Translations under genes and position numbers: made by a program | The notes under the pieces: model-generated | Database searches by the model: none | Told to the model about the DNA's origin: nothing | What the model saw: the letters and a program-made list of their open reading frames with translations, nothing else | Assembly: GCF_052115385.1 (NCBI RefSeq) | Contig: NZ_JBFRGP010000001.1 | Span: forward strand, 62,001-126,000 | From: Dyella_D sp052115385 | Lineage (GTDB): Bacteria > Pseudomonadota > Gammaproteobacteria > Xanthomonadales > Rhodanobacteraceae | Length of the DNA: 64,000 nt | Direction: 5' to 3' | Part shown: in pieces, positions 7,996 to 16,213 of the stretch | Numbering within the stretch: position 1 is the first letter of the stretch | Layout: every line of letters starts with the position of its first letter

Positions 7996-8424
7996 TCAGG
8001 TACTCGCCGATAGCGCCGCGATGCACTTCAGCTCGATCGCGATCGGCGTCGGCAGGTCGGTGACGCCCAGCGTGGTGCGGCAGGCGTCGACGCCGGCGAA
8101 GTATTCGGCGTAGAGGCGGTTGTAGGCGGGAAAGTCGCGCGCCATGTCGGTCAGGAAGACGGTGACGTCGACCAGGTCTTCCCAGCGCGCGCCGCTGGCT
8201 TCGAGTACGTGGCGCACATTGGCGAACACCTGGCGGCACTGCGCTTCGATGTCGTAGCTGAGCAGGCGTCCCCCGGCATCGGTGACATTGCCGGGAATGC
8301 CGTTGCTGCCGGGCATGCGCGGACCCACGCCGGAAAGAAACAGCAGGTTGCCGACGCGCCGCGCGTGCGGATACGCGCCCACCGGCGCGGGCGCCTTGTC
8401 GGTGCGGACCACGCCGTCGTTCAT
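7996..8424 (-). CDS. Rid-family deaminase, candidate 2-aminomuconate deaminase
   Basis: This is a 142-residue Rid (YjgF/YER057c/UK114) protein: APAPVGAYPHARRVGNLLFLSGVGPR at the N-terminus and a C-terminal LPTPIAIELKCIAAL. Some family members hydrolyse enamines; the 2-aminomuconate deaminases of 2-nitrobenzoate and tryptophan meta-cleavage pathways are of this family. It is the last gene of a cluster with an aminomuconate-semialdehyde-type dehydrogenase, which supports that role. The GPRMPGSNG insert also fits the aminomuconate subgroup by my recollection. Its ATG overlaps the upstream stop by four bases (ATGA), implying translational coupling with the carbonic anhydrase. Confidence 0.8.
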   Translation of the reverse strand: MNDGVVRTDKAPAPVGAYPHARRVGNLLFLSGVGPRMPGSNGIPGNVTDAGGRLLSYDIEAQCRQVFANVRHVLEASGARWEDLVDVTVFLTDMARDFPAYNRLYAEYFAGVDACRTTLGVTDLPTPIAIELKCIAALSAST

Positions 8425-9089
8425 CGCGGCAGGGCCGGGCCGGTGGTGAGGCGGCGCAGCGCATCTTGGTAGGCCGGATACAGCTGCTCGCGCGCACTCA
8501 CGTGCAGACCGAGGTCGTTGATGTGGCCGTCGAACAGGCTGTAGCACCAGGCGTGCACGGACAGCTTCTGCCCGCGCTCCCACGCATCCATCACGATGGT
8601 GGTGTGGCAGACGTTGACCACCTGCTCGATCGCATTGAGTTCGCACAGGCGGGTATTGCGCAACTGCATCAGGTCCAGTGCGGCGAGCATGCCGGTGTGC
8701 TTCTGCGCGACGTCGGCCACGTGGCGCAGCCAGTTGTCGACCAGGCCCAGCCGGCGATCGTCCAGCACCGCCTGCACGCCGCCGCAGCCGTAATGGCCGA
8801 CCACCAGGATGTGTTCCACCTTCAGCACGTCGACCGCGAACTGGATGGCGCTGAGGCAGTTGAGGTCGGTATGCGAGACCACGTTGGCGACATTGCGCTG
8901 CACGAAGATATCGCCCGGCGGCAGGTCGACGATCTGGGTGGCCGGCACGCGCGAATCGGAGCAGCCGATCCACAGGTACTTCGGCGCCTGCTGCTGGGCG
9001 AGGCGTTCGAAGAAGTGCGGGTCTTCGCCGCGCACGGCGGCGGACCAGCGGCGGTTGCTGTCGAGCAGGTCTTGCAAGGGACTGTTCAA
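8421..9089 (-). CDS. can: Beta-class carbonic anhydrase
   Basis: This 222-residue protein has all zinc-site residues of beta carbonic anhydrases: Cys43-Ser-Asp45-Ser-Arg47 in WIGCSDSRVPA, then His99 and Cys102 in VVGHYGCGG. It interconverts CO2 and bicarbonate in the cytosol. The start is TTG at 9089, with AGAGG about ten bases before it; the first in-frame ATG is far inside the conserved region. It sits between the aldehyde dehydrogenase (stop 13 bases upstream) and the Rid gene, which it overlaps by four bases. It therefore belongs to the aminomuconate cluster, whose pathway releases CO2. Confidence 0.92.
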   Translation of the reverse strand: MNSPLQDLLDSNRRWSAAVRGEDPHFFERLAQQQAPKYLWIGCSDSRVPATQIVDLPPGDIFVQRNVANVVSHTDLNCLSAIQFAVDVLKVEHILVVGHYGCGGVQAVLDDRRLGLVDNWLRHVADVAQKHTGMLAALDLMQLRNTRLCELNAIEQVVNVCHTTIVMDAWERGQKLSVHAWCYSLFDGHINDLGLHVSAREQLYPAYQDALRRLTTGPALPR

Positions 9090-9101
9090 GGCGAGGCCTC
9101 T

Positions 9102-10553
9102 TTAGTAACGGATGCAGATGTTCTTCGGTTCGGTGAAGAAGCGCAGCGCCTCGACCCCGCCTTCGCGGCCGACTCCGGATTGCTTGCTGCCGCCGAACGG
9201 CGTGCGCAGGTCGCGCAGCAGCCAGCAGTTGATCCAGACGATGCCGAAGTCCAGGCGCGCACCGAAGCGATGCGCGCGCGACAGGTCGCTGGTCCATAGC
9301 GAAGCAGCCAGGCCGTAACCGGTGCCGTTGGCGATCGCCAGCGCTTCGTCCTCGTCGTCGAACGGAATCAGGCTGACCACCGGGCCGAAGATTTCCTGCT
9401 GGTTGGTGCTGGCCGCGGGAGCGAGGCCTTCGAGCACCGTCGGCGCGACATACCAGCCACCGGCCAGCGGACCGGGCAGGGCGAGCGCATCGCCGCCGCA
9501 CAGCACCTCGCCGCCTTCGGCGCGGGCCTGCGCGATGCAATCCAGTACCTTCTCGAAATGTTCGCGCGAGACCAGCGCGCCCAGGTCGCTGGACGCCTCG
9601 CGCGGATCGCCCACGCGCAGCGCACGCACCTTGGCGAGATAGCGTTCGCGGAAAGCCGCATAGATCGAGCGCTGTACCAGCAGGCGCGAACCGCACAGGC
9701 AGATCTCGCCCTGGTTGGCGAAGCCCGAGCGCACGATGGTGTCGAGGTTGGCCTCGCTCAGCTCCGCATCGGCGAACACGATCGCCGGATTCTTGCCGCC
9801 CAGTTCCAGCGACAGTTTCTTGAAGCGCGGCGCCGCGGCTGCGGCGATCTGCGCGCCGGTGCGCGTGCTGCCGGTGAACGACACCGCCTTTACCTCGGCA
9901 TGCTCGACCAGCGCCTGGCCCACGCTCGGGCCGCGGCCCTGCACGATGTTCAGCACGCCGGGCGGAAAGCCGGCTTCGATGCTCAGCTCGCCCAGCAGCG
10001 CGGCCGTGCATGGCGTGATCTCGGACGGCTTGGCCACCACCGTGTTGCCCGCGGCCAGCGCGGGCGCGATCTTCCAGGTGAACAGGTACAGCGGCAGGTT
10101 CCACGGACTGATGCAGCCGACCACGCCGAGCGGCTGGCGCAGCGTGTAGTTGATCGCGCCCAGCTCCATCGCATGCGACTCGCTGCTCCACGGCACGATC
10201 GCCGCGGCGAAGTAGCGCAGGTTGCTTACCGCGCGCGGGATGTCGAGGCTGCGCGCCAGGCTCAGCGGCTTGCCGCTGTCGCGCGATTCGAGCGCGGCGA
10301 ATTCGTCCAGGCGTGCTTCGATCAGATCGGAAAGGCGCTGCAGCAGCTGCGCGCGCTGTTCGGTCGAGGTGGCTGCCCAGGCCGGCGCAGCTGCGCGTGC
10401 GGCGACGACGGCGGCATCGACGTCGTCAGCGGAGGAATCGGGACAATGCGCGAAAACCTCGCCAGTGGCCGGCTCGAACACATCGAGCCAACGATCCTGG
10501 CGCGGCGCCTGCAGGCGACCGTCGATCAGGTTGGCGAGGCGCAGGCTGGGCAT
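9102..10553 (-). CDS. Aldehyde dehydrogenase, likely 2-aminomuconate 6-semialdehyde dehydrogenase
   Basis: The start at 10553 (MPSLRLANLIDGR) gives 483 residues. The NAD-dependent ALDH core is complete: Asn152 in SPWNLPLYL, FTGSTRTG, Glu250 in LELGGKNP, and catalytic Cys285 in NQGEICLCGSR. The C-terminal WINCWLLRDLRTPFGGSKQSG is typical of the 2-hydroxymuconic/2-aminomuconic semialdehyde subgroup. Linkage to a Rid deaminase here, and to ACMSD and kynureninase later in the window, favours the aminomuconate substrate. Hydroxymuconate semialdehyde dehydrogenase is the main alternative. Confidence 0.85.
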   Translation of the reverse strand: MPSLRLANLIDGRLQAPRQDRWLDVFEPATGEVFAHCPDSSADDVDAAVVAARAAAPAWAATSTEQRAQLLQRLSDLIEARLDEFAALESRDSGKPLSLARSLDIPRAVSNLRYFAAAIVPWSSESHAMELGAINYTLRQPLGVVGCISPWNLPLYLFTWKIAPALAAGNTVVAKPSEITPCTAALLGELSIEAGFPPGVLNIVQGRGPSVGQALVEHAEVKAVSFTGSTRTGAQIAAAAAPRFKKLSLELGGKNPAIVFADAELSEANLDTIVRSGFANQGEICLCGSRLLVQRSIYAAFRERYLAKVRALRVGDPREASSDLGALVSREHFEKVLDCIAQARAEGGEVLCGGDALALPGPLAGGWYVAPTVLEGLAPAASTNQQEIFGPVVSLIPFDDEDEALAIANGTGYGLAASLWTSDLSRAHRFGARLDFGIVWINCWLLRDLRTPFGGSKQSGVGREGGVEALRFFTEPKNICIRY

Positions 10554-10608
10554 CCGCACAAGCTTAATCCCTGGGGCGCGCGAATGCACCGGACGCCGAG
10601 GTATGGCT

Positions 10609-11400
10609 TCAGGACAGGGCGCGCGTGCGGCCGCCGTCCACCGCGATGCTCACGCCATTGACGTAGGCCGCGGCCGGCGTGCACAGGAAGGCGATCACCG
10701 AGGCGACTTCTTCCGCTTCACCGAAGCGGCCGGCGGGCACGCTGGCGAGCATGCCGCGCTCCAGTTCCTCGCGGCTGCGGCCGCTGCTGGCGCTCTGCGT
10801 TTCCAGCAGGCCGTCGAGGCGCGCGGTGCGGGTGTAGCCCGGCAGCACGTTGTTGACCGTGATGCCTTCGCCGGCCAGTTCGCCGGCCAGGGTCTTGGCC
10901 CAGGCAGCGACGGCGGCGCGGATGGTGTTGGACACGCCGAGCCCCGGAATCGGTTCTTTCACCGAGGTGGAAATCACATTGACGATGCGGCCGTAGCCGC
11001 TGCTGCGCATGCCGGGCAACACCGACTGCACCAGCGCCTGTCCGGCCAGCACGTGCTGGCGGAACGCCGCTTCGAACGCCGCGCTTTCGGCGGTATGCGC
11101 GCTGCCGCCGGGCGGGCCGCCGGTGTTGTTGATCAGGATCTGCACCGGCTCGGTGGCGACCGCGTCGGTGGCGGCGGTGAACAGCTTGGCGGTATCGAGC
11201 ATGTCCGCCGATTGCCAGCGGTGCTGCTGCTGCGCATGCACGCGCGGCAGGGCTTCGGCGAGTGCCTTGAGCTTCTCGGTGGAGCGCGCCAGCAAGGTGA
11301 CGTTGGCGCCGAGGGCAGCCAGTTCGATCGCGGCGGCGCGGCCGATGCCTTGCGAGGCACCGCAGACCAGGGCGTGACGCCCGCTCAGATCCAGCTGCAT
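10609..11400 (-). CDS. Short-chain dehydrogenase/reductase family protein lacking the YxxxK pair
   Basis: This 263-residue SDR has a normal cofactor loop, GASQGIG (residues 14-20), and NNTGG (91-95). It ends with AAAYVNGVSIAVDGGRTRAL. Where classical SDRs have the catalytic Tyr-x-x-x-Lys, this protein reads Ser157-Asn-Thr-Ile-Arg161, so the proton-relay tyrosine is absent. The same divergence occurs in a known group of FabG-like proteins of unsettled activity. It lies 55 bases upstream of the aldehyde dehydrogenase on the same strand and is probably the first gene of that operon. A catalytic role in aminomuconate catabolism is unproven. Confidence 0.8.
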   Translation of the reverse strand: MQLDLSGRHALVCGASQGIGRAAAIELAALGANVTLLARSTEKLKALAEALPRVHAQQQHRWQSADMLDTAKLFTAATDAVATEPVQILINNTGGPPGGSAHTAESAAFEAAFRQHVLAGQALVQSVLPGMRSSGYGRIVNVISTSVKEPIPGLGVSNTIRAAVAAWAKTLAGELAGEGITVNNVLPGYTRTARLDGLLETQSASSGRSREELERGMLASVPAGRFGEAEEVASVIAFLCTPAAAYVNGVSIAVDGGRTRALS

Positions 11401-11430
11401 GACGACACTCTCCAGGTATCAGCGGATATC

Positions 11431-11468
11431 GGTGAATCAGGATCGGTGAATCAGGATCAGTGAATCAG
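11431..11468. repeat. 2.7 copies of a 14-bp tandem repeat
   Basis: GGTGAATCAGGATC occurs at 11431 and 11445, and a third partial copy, AGTGAATCAG, ends at 11468. The last copy contains the stop codon of the minus-strand membrane-protein gene that ends at 11465. Confidence 0.75.
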
Positions 11469-11779
11469 TGCGCCATCCATTGCAGGCCCAGCGCTGCGAA
11501 CCAGCACAGCCATGCACCCCACGGACAATAGCGCCACACCCGTCGCCAGCGGGTGATGGCAACGTCTTCCAGCGCCGGCAGGATCGGCGAGCGCAGCGCC
11601 AGCTGCAGGCGCATCCACACGCCGAGCAGGCCGGTGCGGCCGGTTTCGGTCTCGGCGATGATCTTCCACTGCGCCGGATGGCGCGTGCGCAGCAGGCTGA
11701 CGATGCGCACCTGCGCGAAGAAATGCAGCAGGAAGAACACCACGCCGGCGAACAGGAGCGAGAGATAGAACGTGAGCAT
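11465..11779 (-). CDS. Small inner-membrane protein of unknown function
   Basis: This 104-residue protein has two hydrophobic segments: an N-terminal one (FYLSLLFAGVVFFLLHFFA, residues 4-22) and a C-terminal one (WGAWLCWFAALGLQW, about 86-101). Between them is a basic, Arg/Trp-rich stretch (RRVWRYCP). The arrangement recalls UspB-like small stress membrane proteins, but I see no decisive motif. It is on the minus strand 42 bases downstream of the MalM-like lipoprotein gene, so it is probably the last gene of an asnS-lipoprotein-membrane-protein unit. Confidence 0.6.
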   Translation of the reverse strand: MLTFYLSLLFAGVVFFLLHFFAQVRIVSLLRTRHPAQWKIIAETETGRTGLLGVWMRLQLALRSPILPALEDVAITRWRRVWRYCPWGAWLCWFAALGLQWMAH

Positions 11780-11821
11780 GCGGGTGATTCCGGGTGTATG
11801 CGTAAGCGTGGGCGCGGACGA

Positions 11822-12700
11822 TCAGTCCGGCTTGGCCTGGTTGCCGTCGTCGGGCCTGGCCGGAGTATCGGCCGCCGGGGTGTTCACCGTGCCGGGCTTG
11901 GCCGCCGGATCCGCGCCGGGCCACAGCGGCACCGGCAGCGCGGTGCGCAGCGTGTTGAGCACGCCGTCGCCCTTCGGCGCCTTGCCGCAGATCGAGCTGT
12001 CCACCGCGTCGGCGAAGGTGCTGTTCATCAGGCCGACCCACACCGAGCCGTCCGGTCCGTGCGGAATGCGGAAGCTGCCGGCGGTGGCCATCTTCACCGG
12101 TGCCTCGGCGGAGAACGCCGCGGGCGACTGTTCCCAATAGGTGCTGTCGGCCTGCTGCTTGGCCGAGCTGTACAGCACCAGGTAGCGCGCCTGCTTGCTG
12201 GTGACCTTGACGCTGCCGAACGCGCCGGTGGTCTCGCTGGTCCAGCCCATGTGCTCGCACAGCGGGATGTCTTCGCTGCTGACCGGCTGGAAGGCTTCGT
12301 CCAGCAGCGTCACGGTGGGGCCGAACAGATAGCTGGCGCGCAGCCAGCGGCCGTTCAATTCCGCCTTGATCGCAATGCGGTACGGCAGCTTGCTGTCCGG
12401 CGGCAGGCGGAAGCTGAGGAAATAGCTGCGCTCGCCATTGATGCTGGCGACCAGGCTGCCCGGGCCCAGCTCGAAGCGCTTGGGTTCCCACGGCAGCAGG
12501 TTCTGGAACGAGAAGTCCGCGTAGCTGCTGCAGCAGGGCGTGGCCTGCTGCAGCGTGGCCTTGGCCTGGTCCAGCGCCGTGCTGCTGTCCTCCGGCGAGC
12601 GGAAGTTCGGCGGCACCAGCTTCTTGACCTGGTGGCAGGCGCCGAGGGCCAGCACGGCCACGGCGAACAGCGGGACGAGGAGCAGTCGGCGTGAAGGCAT
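11822..12700 (-). CDS. MalM-like periplasmic lipoprotein
   Basis: The start at 12700 gives a 292-residue protein with a lipobox, VLALGAC (Cys22). A short CCSSYADFSF motif follows. The segment YRIAIKAELN...FGPTVTLLDEAFQPV...ARYLVLYSS aligns in pattern with MalM, the small periplasmic protein of the E. coli maltose operon. MalM has no firmly known function; it is thought to act at the cell envelope in maltodextrin uptake. No mal gene is nearby. The gene follows asnS by eight bases, so co-transcription is likely. The C-terminal 50 residues are Pro/Ala/Asp-rich and probably disordered. Confidence 0.7.
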   Translation of the reverse strand: MPSRRLLLVPLFAVAVLALGACHQVKKLVPPNFRSPEDSSTALDQAKATLQQATPCCSSYADFSFQNLLPWEPKRFELGPGSLVASINGERSYFLSFRLPPDSKLPYRIAIKAELNGRWLRASYLFGPTVTLLDEAFQPVSSEDIPLCEHMGWTSETTGAFGSVKVTSKQARYLVLYSSAKQQADSTYWEQSPAAFSAEAPVKMATAGSFRIPHGPDGSVWVGLMNSTFADAVDSSICGKAPKGDGVLNTLRTALPVPLWPGADPAAKPGTVNTPAADTPARPDDGNQAKPD

Positions 12701-12708
12701 CTTCGAGA

Positions 12709-14109
<1,401 letters not shown>

Positions 14110-14287
14110 GGATTGAAACTCCTGCTGGGGTGCCGCATCTGGCACATGTAATTGAAGAAAATCGGGCTGCAAAGCGCGCTGGAGCGCCCCGCCGCATCGC
14201 AGCGGCCGGGGGCAAACCTCGATCATAATGTAGGCTTCGACCGGACCGCGACGTTCCGATCCCCATTTCGTGCCATCAGTTCCCGCC

Positions 14288-14614
14288 ATGACCATCAGCA
14301 TCACTCCCGCCGCCAACGAACGCATGCGCCACTTCCTGGCCACCACGCCGGGCGCCGCCGGCGTCCGCTTCGGCGTGAAGCGCACCGGCTGCTCGGGCTT
14401 CGCCTACGTGGTGGACCTGGCCGACAGCGTCTCGCCCGAGGACCAGACCCTGGAACTGGACGGCGTGCGCCTGATCGTCGACGCCAAGAGCCTGCCCCTG
14501 GTGGACGGCACGGTGATCGACTTCCAGCGCCAGGGCCTCAACGCGGCCTTCGTGTTCCACAACCCCAACGCCACCGGCGAGTGCGGCTGCGGCGAGAGTT
14601 TCACCATCTCCTGA
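14288..14614 (+). CDS. A-type iron-sulfur carrier (IscA/ErpA/SufA family)
   Basis: This 108-residue HesB/IscA protein has the three invariant cysteines: Cys35 in KRTGCSGFAY, and Cys99 and Cys101 in GECGCGESF. It accepts Fe-S clusters from a scaffold and hands them to apo-enzymes. The start at 14288 gives the standard MTISITPAANERM N-terminus; an ATG six codons upstream is possible but less like the family. It is monocistronic and away from isc or suf genes, which favours an ErpA-like role, but subtype cannot be settled by eye. CATAAT at 14224-14229 is a weak -10 candidate. Confidence 0.88.
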   Translation: MTISITPAANERMRHFLATTPGAAGVRFGVKRTGCSGFAYVVDLADSVSPEDQTLELDGVRLIVDAKSLPLVDGTVIDFQRQGLNAAFVFHNPNATGECGCGESFTIS

Positions 14615-14634
14615 GGCCCGGCCGGGCCTGCCGC

Positions 14635-14664
14635 TTGCGGTAAACCCGCACGCCCGTTTATAAT
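14635..14664 (+). promoter_or_regulatory. Promoter of the rpsF-rpsR-rplI operon
   Basis: A -35-like TTGCGG (14635-14640) and a perfect -10 TATAAT (14659-14664) are separated by 18 bases. They lie about 110 bases upstream of rpsF. Confidence 0.7.
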
Positions 14665-14733
14665 TCCGCTTCTGTCCAGACGAAAAAGGTCCGGGCAGGC
14701 CCTTGCCTCACCGCATCCAGCGGGAGGCTGCCA

Positions 14734-14748
14734 GGCCCCGAAAGGGCC
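14734..14748 (+). promoter_or_regulatory. Leader hairpin upstream of rpsF
   Basis: GGCCC-cgaaa-GGGCC forms a compact hairpin in the 5' leader, ending 24 bases before the rpsF start. rpsF leaders in many bacteria bind the S6:S18 complex for feedback control. Whether this hairpin is that element is inference, since I cannot confirm the conserved bulge. Confidence 0.4.
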
Positions 14749-14772
14749 GCATCCGCAAGGAGTTACCTACCA

Positions 14773-15210
14773 ATGACGACTCTGCGTCATTACGAAGTTG
14801 TGTTCCTGGTCCATCCGGACCAGAGCGAGCAGGTCCCGGCCATGGTCGAGCGCTACAAGGCGCTGATCGAGACCGACGGTGGCAAGATCCATCGCCTGGA
14901 AGACTGGGGCCGCCGCCAGCTGGCCTACCCGATCGTGAACCTGGCCAAGGCTCACTACGTCATGCTCAACATCGAAGTCGGCCAGGCCGCGCTGAACGAG
15001 CTGGAGTCGGGCTTCCGCTTCAACGACGCCGTGCTGCGCCACCTGGTGATCAAGCGCGACATCGCCGATACCGAGCCGTCCTTCATCCTGAAGTCCAAGG
15101 AAAAGGATGACGCCAAGTCCTCGCGCCGCCGCGATGACGACAGCGACAGCGAAGGCAGCGACGACCGTCGCGGCAGCCGCAACGACAACGACCGCGACAG
15201 CGACGACTGA
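14773..15210 (+). CDS. rpsF: 30S ribosomal protein S6
   Basis: This is a 145-residue S6. Residues 1-100 form the standard S6 domain (MTTLRHYEVVFLVHPDQSEQ, LAYPIVNLAKAHYVM). The last 35 residues are a disordered tail made nearly only of Asp, Ser, Arg and Gly (SRRRDDDSDSEGSDDRRG). E. coli S6 is shorter and carries a Glu tail extended by RimK; here the tail is Asp/Ser/Arg-based. S6 binds S18 on the 30S platform. The start follows AAGGAGTT. First gene of the rpsF-rpsR-rplI operon. Confidence 0.97.
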   Translation: MTTLRHYEVVFLVHPDQSEQVPAMVERYKALIETDGGKIHRLEDWGRRQLAYPIVNLAKAHYVMLNIEVGQAALNELESGFRFNDAVLRHLVIKRDIADTEPSFILKSKEKDDAKSSRRRDDDSDSEGSDDRRGSRNDNDRDSDD

Positions 15211-15224
15211 TCAGGAGCACAGCC

Positions 15225-15455
15225 ATGTCCAAGTTCTTCCGCCGCCGCAAGTTCTGCCGCTTCACGGCCGAAAACGTGAAGGAGATCGATTACAAGGATC
15301 TCAACACGCTGCGCCAGTACATCACCGAGAACGGCAAGATCGTGCCGAGCCGCATCACCGGCACCAAGGCGCGCTACCAGCGCCAGCTGGCCACTGCGGT
15401 CAAGCGCGCGCGCTTCCTGGCGCTGCTGCCGTACACCGACAACCACGACGTCTGA
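15225..15455 (+). CDS. rpsR: 30S ribosomal protein S18
   Basis: A 76-residue S18 with the conserved KFCRFTAENVKEIDYKD and the RITGTKARYQRQLATAVKRARFLALLPY core, all basic and typical. It pairs with S6 on the small subunit. It starts 14 bases after rpsF, preceded by AGGAGCAC. Confidence 0.97.
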   Translation: MSKFFRRRKFCRFTAENVKEIDYKDLNTLRQYITENGKIVPSRITGTKARYQRQLATAVKRARFLALLPYTDNHDV

Positions 15456-15461
15456 TGGATC

Positions 15462-15484
15462 GCGCCCGGCCTCGCGCCGGGCGC
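15462..15484 (+). other. Stable hairpin between rpsR and rplI
   Basis: GCGCCCGGC (15462-15470) and GCCGGGCGC (15476-15484) form a perfect 9-bp stem with a five-base loop, just after the rpsR stop. No T-run follows, so it is unlikely to be a full terminator. RNA processing or partial attenuation that sets the ratio of upstream and downstream genes is possible. Confidence 0.55.
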
Positions 15485-15555
15485 CTCCTCAACTCTTCGG
15501 ACAACCGTCCACGGCTGCGCCGGGCCACACCGGTGCTAACGAAAAGGAATAAACC

Positions 15556-16005
15556 ATGGATCTGATCCTCCTCGAGAAAGTCCGCGGCCTCGGCAACCTG
15601 GGCGACAAGGTCAAGGTGAAGCCGGGCTACGGCCGTAACTACCTGCTGCCGCAGGGCAAGGCCGCACGGGCCACCGCCGCCAACCTCGAAAGCTTCGAGA
15701 AGCGCCGCGCCGAGTACGAAGCGAAGGCCAACAAGCAGATGTCCGACGCCACCACGCGCCAGGCCAAGCTGGTCGACGTTGCGGTGACCATCGCCGCCAA
15801 TGCCAGCCCGGAAGGCAAGCTGTACGGTTCGGTCGGTCCGCGCGAGATCGCCGACGCCCTGCAGGCCGCCGGCCACGACATCAACAAGAACGAAGTGATC
15901 CAGGGCGAAGGCCCGATCCGCGTGACGGGTGAGTTCGAAGTGGTCGTCGCGCTGCACGCCGACGTGCAGTCGACCGTCAAGGTGACGGTGATCGGCGAGA
16001 AGTAA
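15556..16005 (+). CDS. rplI: 50S ribosomal protein L9
   Basis: The 149-residue length is exactly that of E. coli L9. The N-terminal domain reads MDLILLEKVRGLGNLGDKVKVKPGYGRNYLLPQGKA, the L9 signature, followed by the long connecting helix and a C-terminal rRNA-binding domain. It binds the base of the L1 stalk. It starts after GAAAAGGAA and is followed by a strong terminator, closing the operon. Confidence 0.97.
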   Translation: MDLILLEKVRGLGNLGDKVKVKPGYGRNYLLPQGKAARATAANLESFEKRRAEYEAKANKQMSDATTRQAKLVDVAVTIAANASPEGKLYGSVGPREIADALQAAGHDINKNEVIQGEGPIRVTGEFEVVVALHADVQSTVKVTVIGEK

Positions 16006-16030
16006 GCCGGTCCTCAGCCTTGCTGATCAG

Positions 16031-16058
16031 ACGGGCGCCCCAGGGCGCCCGTTTGTTT
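16031..16058 (+). terminator. Terminator after rplI
   Basis: ACGGGCGCCC and GGGCGCCCGT form an almost loopless hairpin (16031-16052), followed by TTTGTTTT. Confidence 0.85.
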
Positions 16059-16087
16059 TGGGGGTGAAGACTCCTCGCCGGGGATGG

Positions 16088-16117
16088 TTATCCACCGGTA
16101 CCCACAGCTTATCCACA
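16088..16117. promoter_or_regulatory. Two DnaA boxes upstream of dnaB
   Basis: TTATCCACA at 16109-16117 is the exact DnaA-box consensus. TTATCCACC at 16088-16096 differs at one base. They are 21 bases apart, about two helical turns, and lie about 100 bases ahead of the dnaB start. Confidence 0.75.
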
Positions 16118-16213
16118 GAGTTATGGTCTCGTCGCATGAGAAAACGCCGCGTATCCTCTGATGGCGACGATCCGCGTTGGTCGGATTCGCCCGGCAACTC
16201 GCGAGGAGACTCG

